Notes under the pieces: generated by a model | Told to the model about the DNA's origin: nothing | Database searches by the model: none | What the model saw: the letters and a program-made list of their open reading frames with translations, nothing else | Shown: positions 1 through 5,976 of the stretch, piece by piece | Layout of the letters: every line of letters begins with the position of its first letter | Numbering within the stretch: the stretch's first letter is position 1 | NCBI GenBank assembly: GCA_027024625.1 | Contig: JALVRY010000044.1 | Span: 1-20,474, forward strand | Direction of reading: 5' to 3' | DNA length: 20,474 nt | Source: Thiotrichaceae bacterium | GTDB lineage: Bacteria; Pseudomonadota; Gammaproteobacteria; Thiotrichales; Thiotrichaceae | Program-made: the position numbers and the translations under genes

Positions 1-2
1 GC

Positions 3-239
3 ACGGTGGTGTACCTGCGGGGTTCAGCAGAATTGTTATTTTCACGTATTAGTCATGATAGTAATCGCCCCTTAATGAAAACAGATAATCCACTGCAAAC
101 ATTAAGAGACTTATTAGCCGAGCGTGACCCTCTGTATATGTCAGTTGCAGATTTGGTAATTAATACAGGTAAGCAAAAAGTTCCTGTTTTATTAAAAGAA
201 ATTGAACGAAAAGTGATTCAACTTGAGGATTTGAGTTAA
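3..239 (+). CDS. aroK: Shikimate kinase, C-terminal part (5' end outside window)
   Basis: This is the C-terminal portion of shikimate kinase, the cytoplasmic enzyme that phosphorylates shikimate to shikimate 3-phosphate with ATP in the chorismate pathway. The frame is open to the left edge, so the gene starts before the window and the GTG at position 6 is only an internal valine. The segment [14 protein letters not shown] followed by RDPLY and VADLVINT is the characteristic AroK lid and C-terminal region; the P-loop lies off the window. Its TAA stop shares one base with the aroB start (TAATG at 237-241), so the two are translationally coupled, the usual aroK-aroB arrangement in gammaproteobacteria. 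The family call rests on recognised motifs and on this neighbour. Confidence 0.93.
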   Translation, partial: TVVYLRGSAELLFSRISHDSNRPLMKTDNPLQTLRDLLAERDPLYMSVADLVINTGKQKVPVLLKEIERKVIQLEDLS

Positions 240-1321
240 TGACAAGTGTGATTAAAACCCTAGAGTTAGATTTAGGTGATCGAAGTTATCCTATACATAT
301 TGGTCAAGGTTTATTACAAGATGCTTCATTGCTCACACCACATATTCACGGTGGTTCAACGGTTGTCGTTTCAAATGAAACGGTTGCACCGCTTTATATC
401 AATAAACTTCACGATTTAATTGGTGATTACCGTAATATCGATGTCATATTGCCTGACGGTGAAGAATACAAAACACTGGATACTGTTAATCAGATTTTTA
501 CACAAATGCTAGAGCAACATTGTGATCGAAAGACCACGGTATTGGCTCTCGGTGGTGGTGTGATCGGTGATATTACGGGTTATGGTGCAGCCAGTTACCA
601 ACGCGGTGTGAATTTTATCCAAGTGCCAACAACGCTACTCTCAATGGTGGATTCATCGGTCGGTGGGAAAACAGGCGTAAATCATCCATTGGGCAAAAAT
701 ATGATTGGCGCTTTTTATCAGCCCCAATGCGTGATTATCGATACGGATACGCTCAATACATTGGATGATCGTCAGCTTAGTGCAGGTATGGCGGAAGTCA
801 TTAAATATGGTTTGATTCGTGATGCTGATTTTCTTGATTGGTTACAAGAAAACATGGATGGATTATTAAAGCGTGATCCTGAATTGCTTACCGAGGCAAT
901 TTATCGATCGTGCAAACATAAAGCAGAAGTTGTTGCAGATGATGAAAAAGAAGCAGGACAACGAGCTTTGCTGAATCTTGGTCATACTTTTGGTCATGCG
1001 ATTGAAACAGGTATGGGCTACGGAAAGTGGTTGCACGGTGAAGCGGTTGCCGCAGGAATGGTGATGGCTGCAAAACTATCACAAGGAATGGGGTGGCTGG
1101 AAGCTACGGATGTGCAACGTATAGAGACCTTATTACAAGCGGCAAACTTGCCAATTGCACCGCCAAAAGATATGACGGTAAAACAGTTTATGGATTTAAT
1201 GTCCGTGGATAAAAAAGTGCTAGATGGCGTTTTACGCTTAGTACTAATGAAATCAATGGGCGAGGCGATTGTCACTGATGACTTTGATCATGATGCACTG
1301 CTTAAGGTATTAATTGGTTGA
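239..1321 (+). CDS. aroB: 3-dehydroquinate synthase
   Basis: AroB converts 3-deoxy-D-arabino-heptulosonate 7-phosphate to 3-dehydroquinate, the second step of the shikimate pathway, using NAD+ and a divalent metal in the cytoplasm. The 360-residue product has the normal family length. The NAD-binding motif GGGVIGD is at residues 105-111, followed by [20 protein letters not shown] around 129-148. The metal-ligand positions are present: E186 in [11 protein letters not shown]249 in [11 protein letters not shown] and H266 in [10 protein letters not shown], two residues offset from the E. coli enzyme. The start overlaps the aroK stop by one base, which fixes the ATG. No damX-like gene follows, unlike in enterics; the next gene lies 42 bases downstream on the same strand. 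It looks intact. Confidence 0.98.
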   Translation: MTSVIKTLELDLGDRSYPIHIGQGLLQDASLLTPHIHGGSTVVVSNETVAPLYINKLHDLIGDYRNIDVILPDGEEYKTLDTVNQIFTQMLEQHCDRKTTVLALGGGVIGDITGYGAASYQRGVNFIQVPTTLLSMVDSSVGGKTGVNHPLGKNMIGAFYQPQCVIIDTDTLNTLDDRQLSAGMAEVIKYGLIRDADFLDWLQENMDGLLKRDPELLTEAIYRSCKHKAEVVADDEKEAGQRALLNLGHTFGHAIETGMGYGKWLHGEAVAAGMVMAAKLSQGMGWLEATDVQRIETLLQAANLPIAPPKDMTVKQFMDLMSVDKKVLDGVLRLVLMKSMGEAIVTDDFDHDALLKVLIG

Positions 1322-1363
1322 TTACAAGTTGAATTAACAAGTTAAGCTCATATAAAAATAATA

Positions 1364-1891
1364 ATGATTTTAAAACCGCACCTAACATCTCGGTATGATG
1401 ATATTTATTCTATATCAGTTGATGTCAGCAAACAGCAGGCAGGATATTTATCGCTAACTTATACTCTTTCTGCCAATTTGGAGAAGCTATTTATTCCTGA
1501 GAAAAAGCGATCCATCGCTCAAGATAATCTTTGGCAACATACTTGTTTTGAGCTGTTTGTTAAAGTGCAAGGTGAGTCGGCTTATCGTGAGTTTAACTTC
1601 TCGCCATCAACAGAATGGGCAGCTTATGGGTTTAGTGATTATCGTCAACAACAAGATTGGCTTGCAATAAATAGCCCATCTATTACAAGCGTTATTTTTG
1701 GTGATCAGTTAAAGTTAAGCGTGCAAATTGCGCTTGAGGACTTAGCAATAAACCCAGAGAATAAACCCTTGCAATTAGCGTTAACAGCGGTGATTGAAGA
1801 GAATAATAACAATAAATCATATTGGGCATTAGAGCATCCTGCGGATCAGCCCGATTTTCATCATAAAAATGGATTTACACGAATAATATGA
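1364..1891 (+). CDS. DOMON-like domain protein
   Basis: A 175-residue protein with no signal peptide or membrane segment, matching the bacterial DOMON-like family, which resembles type 9 carbohydrate-binding modules. Recognisable blocks are DNLWQHTCFELFV (54-66), YREFNFSPSTEWAAYGFSDY (74-93) and the C-terminal signature ALEHP followed by QPDFHHKNGF (155-171). Such folds are beta sandwiches that bind sugars or redox cofactors; the actual ligand is unknown. Its stop overlaps the start of the DUF1343 gene by four bases (ATGA, 1888-1891), so the two are almost certainly co-translated and may work together on amino-sugar or peptidoglycan fragments. That pairing of function is inference. The ribosome-binding site before the ATG is weak. 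No catalytic role is visible. Confidence 0.8.
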   Translation: MILKPHLTSRYDDIYSISVDVSKQQAGYLSLTYTLSANLEKLFIPEKKRSIAQDNLWQHTCFELFVKVQGESAYREFNFSPSTEWAAYGFSDYRQQQDWLAINSPSITSVIFGDQLKLSVQIALEDLAINPENKPLQLALTAVIEENNNNKSYWALEHPADQPDFHHKNGFTRII

Positions 1892-3096
1892 AAATAAAAT
1901 TTGGTATTGATCGTTTACTTGACGAGGCTGATTTGCGAAGGCCTTTGGTTGATAAGCGAGTTGCATTATTGGCACATCCCGCATCAGTGACAGCGGATTT
2001 GACACATTCACTAGATGCTTTAGCAGAACTACCCGAAATTAATTTAACTGCTGCCTTCGGGCCGCAACATGGTTTGCGAGGTGATAAACAAGATAATATG
2101 ATGGAGTCCCCTGATTATGTTGATCCCGTTCATAATATCCCAGTGTTTAGTTTGTACGGTGAGGTGCGTTACCCGACCGATGAGTCAATGGATTGCTTTG
2201 ATGTCTTGTTGATAGATCTGCAAGATTTAGGTTGCCGTATCTATACTTTTATTACGACTTTACGATATATGTTAGAAGCGGCAGCAAAGCATCATAAGGC
2301 TGTAGTGATATTAGACCGACCTAACCCTGTGGGTCGCCCTGTTGAGGGTTTGATTCTAAGAGAAGGCTGGGAAAGCTTTGTGGGAGCAGGGGCGATGCCT
2401 ATGCGGCATGGCTTAACGATGGGGGAAATGGCACAGTGGTTTATCAGTGCGCTTAATTTAGATGTTGATTGTAGTGTGATTAAAATGCAGGGATGGCGAC
2501 CAGATGGTGGTCAAGGTTATGGCTGGCCTTTGGGTGAAAGAACATGGATCAACCCCAGTCCTAATGCCCCCAATCTATGGATGGCTCGTAGTTATGCGGG
2601 AACAGTGATGTTAGAAGGCACAACACTATCAGAGGGTAGGGGGACGACTCGTCCGCTTGAACTATTTGGTGCGCCTGATATTGATGCCAAGCAAGTAATT
2701 AAAACTATGCATCAACTCGCACCGCAATGGTTACAAGGTTGTCGGCTTGGTGAAATTTGGTTTGAGCCAACTTTCCACAAATATCAGGGAAAACTCTGCT
2801 CTGGTGTGCAAATTTATGTTGAGGATGCCAGTTACAACCACCAAACATTTAAACCATGGCGATTACAAGCACTGGCATTTAAAGCAATCAGACAGTTAAC
2901 TCCGGACTATGAACTATGGCGCGATTTTCCCTATGAGTACCAATTTGAAAAACTAGCGATTGATGTTATTAATGGCTCGCCGTTACTTCGGGAATGGGTG
3001 GATGATAATAATGCCAAGCCAAGTGATTTAGATGGTCTAAGCTGTATTGATGAAGATCATTGGGAAGAAGAGAGACGGCAGTTTTTATTGTATTAG
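1888..3096 (+). CDS. DUF1343 / NamZ-family protein (putative exo-beta-N-acetylmuramidase)
   Basis: A 402-residue DUF1343 protein. Characterised members (NamZ of Bacillus and Tannerella) release N-acetylmuramic acid from the non-reducing end of peptidoglycan glycans. Conserved blocks are visible: AFGPQHGLRGDKQDNMMES (56-74), LIDLQDLGCRIYTF (108-121), ILDRPNPVGRPVEGLIL (141-157), MRHGLTMGEMAQW (172-184), NPSPNAPN (222-229) and EGTTLSEGRGTTRPLE (243-258). There is no N-terminal signal peptide, unlike secreted NamZ enzymes, so this copy is predicted to be cytoplasmic; that would suit recycling of imported muropeptides rather than cell-wall attack. It is coupled to the DOMON-like gene through an ATGA overlap. 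Substrate specificity is inferred from the family only. It ends about 60 bases before the recognisable part of the integrase remnant. Confidence 0.88.
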   Translation: MKIKFGIDRLLDEADLRRPLVDKRVALLAHPASVTADLTHSLDALAELPEINLTAAFGPQHGLRGDKQDNMMESPDYVDPVHNIPVFSLYGEVRYPTDESMDCFDVLLIDLQDLGCRIYTFITTLRYMLEAAAKHHKAVVILDRPNPVGRPVEGLILREGWESFVGAGAMPMRHGLTMGEMAQWFISALNLDVDCSVIKMQGWRPDGGQGYGWPLGERTWINPSPNAPNLWMARSYAGTVMLEGTTLSEGRGTTRPLELFGAPDIDAKQVIKTMHQLAPQWLQGCRLGEIWFEPTFHKYQGKLCSGVQIYVEDASYNHQTFKPWRLQALAFKAIRQLTPDYELWRDFPYEYQFEKLAIDVINGSPLLREWVDDNNAKPSDLDGLSCIDEDHWEEERRQFLLY

Positions 3097-3123
3097 TTTT
3101 GGTGTCATGTATGTTCCCAAATA

Positions 3124-3303
3124 TCACTGTGAAATGGGTACTTCAAAATTTTGATTGCTGTAATTGTACCGCCACGTCTTTGTACCAGTGCTTAGCACAT
3201 TGTAATACAAGCCTCCTCCATCTTGCAGTTTATATGCCTTGTCCTTCGGTTTCACGTGTCTGACTTCTGGGTCTGGTAGTTTACTGGTTGTATATTTTTT
3301 CAT
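3124..3303 (-). pseudogene. N-terminal remnant of a P4-type tyrosine integrase
   Basis: A 59-codon reading frame from ATG at 3303 to TGA at 3124. Its translation contains HVKPKDKAYKLQDGGGLYYN and then TGTKTWRYNYS, the hallmark of the N-terminal arm-binding domain (DUF4102) of P4-like tyrosine integrases, in which a KPKDKPYKLxDGxGLYLxV-type block is followed by KxWRxxY. Family members have about 400 residues with a C-terminal R-H-R-Y catalytic domain; here similarity stops after about residue 49 (near 3157) and the frame ends ten codons later. No catalytic domain follows, since the NamZ-family gene occupies the adjacent DNA. It lies just beyond the 3' end of tRNA-Val in the same orientation, the standard geometry of genomic islands integrated in tRNA genes. 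I read it as the scar of a deleted island; it cannot act as a recombinase. Confidence 0.85.
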
Positions 3304-3337
3304 AATTGTGGGTATGAGATTCTAAAAATTTACCCTA

Positions 3338-3376
3338 TACCCGCAATTATACCCGCATTTAGAATTGATACCCGCA
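3338..3376. repeat. Three direct repeats of TACCCGCA (putative integrase arm sites)
   Basis: TACCCGCA occurs exactly at 3338-3345, 3350-3357 and 3369-3376, in the same orientation, between the integrase start and the tRNA 3' end. A one-mismatch inverted copy (TGTGGGTA) lies at 3307-3314, at the integrase start. Short repeats in this position are typical of arm-type binding sites for the integrase N-terminal domain. The function is inferred from position and spacing (12 and 19 bases between repeat starts). Confidence 0.6.
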
Positions 3377-3406
3377 TATTCAAGTTGATGCTTTGGAGTT
3401 TGAAGT

Positions 3407-3483
3407 TGGTAGGCGCGAGTGGGTTCGAACCACCGACCCCCACCATGTCAAGGTGGTGCTCTAACCAACTGAGCTACGCGCCT
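3407..3483 (-). tRNA. tRNA-Val (anticodon GAC)
   Basis: A complete 77-base tRNA on the - strand. The acceptor arms AGGCGCG (3483-3477) and CGCGCCT (3417-3411) pair over seven bases. The D arm reads GCTC-AGTTGGTTA-GAGC. The anticodon stem CCACC/GGTGG encloses the loop TTGACAT, giving anticodon GAC for valine codon GTC. The T arm has the TTCGAAC loop. The discriminator base is A and the 3' CCA is encoded (3409-3407). It decodes GUC and GUU codons. An integrase remnant abuts its 3' side, so it has served as an attachment site, and the reconstruction shows the tRNA intact. Confidence 0.97.
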
Positions 3484-3546
3484 GCAGGGAAGGAGGACTT
3501 CCCGAAACAGAGTGCGGATTTTATAGTTTGCTTTTGGTGATGACAA
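3484..3546 (-). promoter_or_regulatory. Predicted sigma70 promoter and leader of tRNA-Val
   Basis: On the - strand a -35 box TTGTCA (3546-3541) and a -10 box TAAAAT (3523-3518) are 17 bases apart, close to consensus. A GC-rich discriminator (CCGCAC) follows, as is common at stringently controlled stable-RNA promoters. The leader contains the inverted repeat GGGAAG/CTTCCC (3503-3498 and 3492-3487, five-base loop) just before the mature 5' end, which may guide RNA processing. Confidence 0.65.
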
Positions 3547-3585
3547 CCCTTTTTTATGATTTTTAGAGAAGTAGAGTATTCAGCA

Positions 3586-5256
3586 TCAATGAAGATAATT
3601 TATTAAAGCATTATATTTTGGTGAGCTATTCGAATTTACACTTTCTAACATACCAAATGCGGTATTTGGTTCGGATTCGGCAATACCGTAAAAGTGTAGT
3701 AATAAGCCACCACCAGCTTGCCTCCATGTATTTAAATATTTAGTGTAGAGTTTTCCCATTCTAGGGTCTAAGTTTGCTTGTAAAAACATTTGTTTAATTG
3801 CTGGGTCATGGATAGTATGCGGTGGATCATCACGCTTCAAGTGTTGCCCTGCTTCATAGGCTACTGCCTCTAAACCGAATTCTCGGGCAACAGCAATACT
3901 GCCTTTCATGCCATTATCATAGGCTAGTCGGATAGAACCACCGGTAGGACCACCATTAAGTTCACCGCCGTGATCGAGTTCATTGAATAACTTATTTAAT
4001 CCTGCTGTTCCACTATGTGCCCATTGCTTAACCTGTGCTCTATTTTTAATTTGAGCTACGTTATCACCAAAGTAGGGTGCGACAGCATAAGCTCCCATTC
4101 CGCTAGCACATGGGGCATATCGAGATAGTGGGCAGGCTAGGGCTTCCCTTCCAATATCTGGAGTTCTAGCGAATGAAGAGATGACACAGACAACACGCCC
4201 GCTCTGAGCACCAAATTCTTGCTTCCAAATATTACAAGTTTCTGCACTTTTCTCACCGTACCAATTGGCAATGAGGTATTGCTTGCGTAGACCTCCTTTA
4301 TTTTGATATTGGCCTGACCAGCGGCTCATAGCGAGGCGAGCTGCCATGTGGTGAACGGGGTATAGTGAATTCCAAACTTCATTTGAATATTCAACATAAA
4401 CTTTTTTTCCACCTCGTAAGCGTTGTTTAACCAAACGAGCAAAGTTATGCACAAAATCTGAATTTGCTTTGTAAGGCATGCTAAACCAAGGTGCAGCATT
4501 CGTTTGGTTTACGAGATCGACCATAATCTCAATTGGAACACCTTTTGCGGTATTGTAATGTGAAGCGTTTACAGTGGGACGGTCTGACCAATTTACGAGT
4601 GTTGTATTTTTTGAATTTTGCCAAGGCATAAAGCGGATAGCACTAAAAGAGCGAACTTTACTGAGGTAGGCGGGGTTAATTGGATTTTGTTTGAAGGTGC
4701 GTTCATTTTGAGCTGAAACAAGGTGAATATTTTTAATATAGTTTCTGGGGTTCGTTGTTTTAACATGAACTTTTAGACCACGTCGTAATTCTGTTAGATC
4801 AAATTCAATGCGACCATATTGGTTGCTTCTTATGGAAACACCGCCTTCGACTTGAATATTTCCTTCTCCTTCATATAAGAGAACATAACGTCCTAAAGGG
4901 AAATGTTGGGGTAAATTAATACTGCTTACTACGCTAGTAAAAATAGGGCGCTCCTCTCTTAATGGTAAAGAACGTACCCAGCCATTTGCATCTTTATCTA
5001 ACCACCCTTGTTCTTTTGTGTTGAAAGAGTTACCTGCGGTACAACCTGGATCAATAGCTCGCTTATTTCTCCAATCATACTCACAAGAAGTGTACCAGCC
5101 TTGGCTAAGCTTGAATAAATCTGAAAAAGGGAGGGAAGAATTAAGCTTGTAAAGACCACTTACATTAAAGCCGACAGGGGCTGCCAATGATAATTGACTT
5201 AAACTAATCGTTGTAATGAATAGAAAAAAGGTAGAAATTGAGCTAAATAGTCGCAT
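3586..5256 (-). CDS. Secreted putative glycoside hydrolase, clan GH-A-like
   Basis: A 556-residue protein with an N-terminal signal peptide: a hydrophobic stretch at residues 5-23 and a likely cleavage site after the alanines at 25-26. Residues 27-185 look like a beta-rich domain. The second part resembles a TIM barrel of clan GH-A: KVYVEYSNEVWNS (285-297) carries an Asn-Glu pair (N292-E293) like the acid/base motif at the end of strand 4, and VAYEAGQH (465-472) gives E468 as a candidate nucleophile. A late GGGLLLHFYG (516-525) fits strand 8. The family and substrate are not recognised; similar proteins tend to be labelled hypothetical or cellulose-binding. It is monocistronic, followed by tRNA-Val on the same strand. 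The polysaccharide cluster lies 3.4 kb away beyond the feo operon, so a link to that polymer is only a guess. The ribosome-binding site is weak. Confidence 0.7.
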   Translation of the reverse strand: MRLFSSISTFFLFITTISLSQLSLAAPVGFNVSGLYKLNSSLPFSDLFKLSQGWYTSCEYDWRNKRAIDPGCTAGNSFNTKEQGWLDKDANGWVRSLPLREERPIFTSVVSSINLPQHFPLGRYVLLYEGEGNIQVEGGVSIRSNQYGRIEFDLTELRRGLKVHVKTTNPRNYIKNIHLVSAQNERTFKQNPINPAYLSKVRSFSAIRFMPWQNSKNTTLVNWSDRPTVNASHYNTAKGVPIEIMVDLVNQTNAAPWFSMPYKANSDFVHNFARLVKQRLRGGKKVYVEYSNEVWNSLYPVHHMAARLAMSRWSGQYQNKGGLRKQYLIANWYGEKSAETCNIWKQEFGAQSGRVVCVISSFARTPDIGREALACPLSRYAPCASGMGAYAVAPYFGDNVAQIKNRAQVKQWAHSGTAGLNKLFNELDHGGELNGGPTGGSIRLAYDNGMKGSIAVAREFGLEAVAYEAGQHLKRDDPPHTIHDPAIKQMFLQANLDPRMGKLYTKYLNTWRQAGGGLLLHFYGIAESEPNTAFGMLESVNSNSSPKYNALINYLH

Positions 5257-5659
5257 GAGAAAATACCAGTCCGTTATTTTTATATCCTTTGAGCCTTACC
5301 TGAGTCCATATTTTCAGGTTTTAGTAAATCTTCAGATATTGTAGTGAGAGTCTCAGCTACACTAAAGTTCACTTAATGTTTAAGCTATATTAAATATCAA
5401 ATACTTAGCTAGTGCTTAATCGAACCATCAAATGAGGCAGGTTTAACTCTATGTGTTTTTTAATGGGGAAAAATAGAGGCAAAACTAAGTGCATTAAAAT
5501 ATTTGTAAGTATAGCCTGCTATTTTCAAAACGATAGAACTTAATATTACCTGAATAGCATGAAATACTGATAAGTGGTATAGAATATTTTTTTGGTTACA
5601 ATGTTTAACAACCTACTTCAAATAGTTACGTTAAATCTGATGGATTTGTATAGATATTT

Positions 5660-5679
5660 AATGAGAACTATTCTTATTT
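5660..5679 (+). promoter_or_regulatory. Distal Fur-box-like operator upstream of feoA
   Basis: The sequence TGAGAAC-T-ATTCTTA (5662-5676) is an imperfect 7-1-7 inverted repeat matching the Fur binding pattern (TGATAATnATTATCA-like). Its centre is 51 bases upstream of the centre of the second box. Iron-loaded Fur binding here would repress feo transcription; that role is inferred from the pattern and from the regulated operon. Confidence 0.65.
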
Positions 5680-5709
5680 GGTGTTGTGTTTCATAAAACC
5701 CTAATATAC

Positions 5710-5730
5710 AATTAAGAACAATTCTTATTT
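5710..5730 (+). promoter_or_regulatory. Proximal Fur-box-like operator upstream of feoA
   Basis: TAAGAAC-A-ATTCTTA (5713-5727) is a 7-1-7 inverted repeat with six of seven arm bases paired, 16 bases before the feoA start. It shares 14 of 15 bases with the distal box (GAAC[T/A]ATTCTTATTT). An AT-rich candidate -10 (TAATATA, 5702-5708) lies between the boxes, but I cannot fix a matching -35. Binding would probably block RNA polymerase or early elongation. Confidence 0.7.
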
Positions 5731-5743
5731 AAGGGCACTATCA

Positions 5744-5974
5744 ATGCAAGCGAGTTTTCCACTATCAGAGAGTAAAGAGGCGTTACATTCTGTTATCCAC
5801 AGTATCAATGCAAATGGAAAGACCAAAGCTAAACTATTAGGTTTAGGCTTAGGACTTGGTCAAGATATTGATGTTATTCGTAATCGCCGTGGTGATATTG
5901 TTTTGCGGACAGGACAAAGTCGTATCAGTCTCGGTCGAGGTTTAGCAGAAAAGATTATGGTTATAGAGGCATAA
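5744..5974 (+). CDS. feoA: Ferrous iron transport protein A
   Basis: A 76-residue cytoplasmic SH3-like protein that assists FeoB in Fe(II) uptake, possibly by touching its G-protein domain. The sequence fits a compact FeoA: a helix containing ALHSVIHSIN, a glycine-rich turn (LLGLGLGLGQDIDVIRN, 31-47), then strands GDIVLRTGQSRISLGRGLAEKI typical of the family's second half. Length agrees with single-domain FeoA proteins of about 75-85 residues. It is the first gene of the operon, two bases before feoB, and sits behind two Fur-box-like sites. The ATG at 5744 gives the expected family length; upstream there is only a weak Shine-Dalgarno-like AAGGG (5730-5734). Confidence 0.92.
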   Translation: MQASFPLSESKEALHSVIHSINANGKTKAKLLGLGLGLGQDIDVIRNRRGDIVLRTGQSRISLGRGLAEKIMVIEA

Positions 5975-5976
5975 CG

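Larger units (their letters stand above)
3097..3406. other. Remnant integration site between the NamZ-family gene and tRNA-Val
   Basis: This 310-base stretch holds no intact gene. It contains the integrase N-terminal remnant (3124-3303, - strand) and three 8-base repeats (3338-3376). Positions 3097-3156, between the DUF1343 stop and the end of integrase similarity, match nothing I recognise and probably hold the deletion junction. I see no second copy of the tRNA 3' end here, so the far attachment site appears to be lost. Confidence 0.6.
5257..5743. other. 487-base intergenic region between the GH-like gene and feoA
   Basis: No gene is visible on either strand. The left part should hold the promoter of the - strand GH-like gene, but I cannot pick a convincing one. 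It includes a short inverted repeat, ACCTGA/TCAGGT (5298-5303 and 5314-5319), and a related ACCTGAA word at 5548. The right part holds two Fur-box-like palindromes before feoA. The region is strongly AT-rich. Confidence 0.6.

Noticed and set aside
3060..3263. 67-codon + strand frame after the NamZ-family gene
   Set aside because: It overlaps the end of that gene and runs antisense to the integrase remnant, which explains the open frame; its cysteine-rich product resembles nothing.
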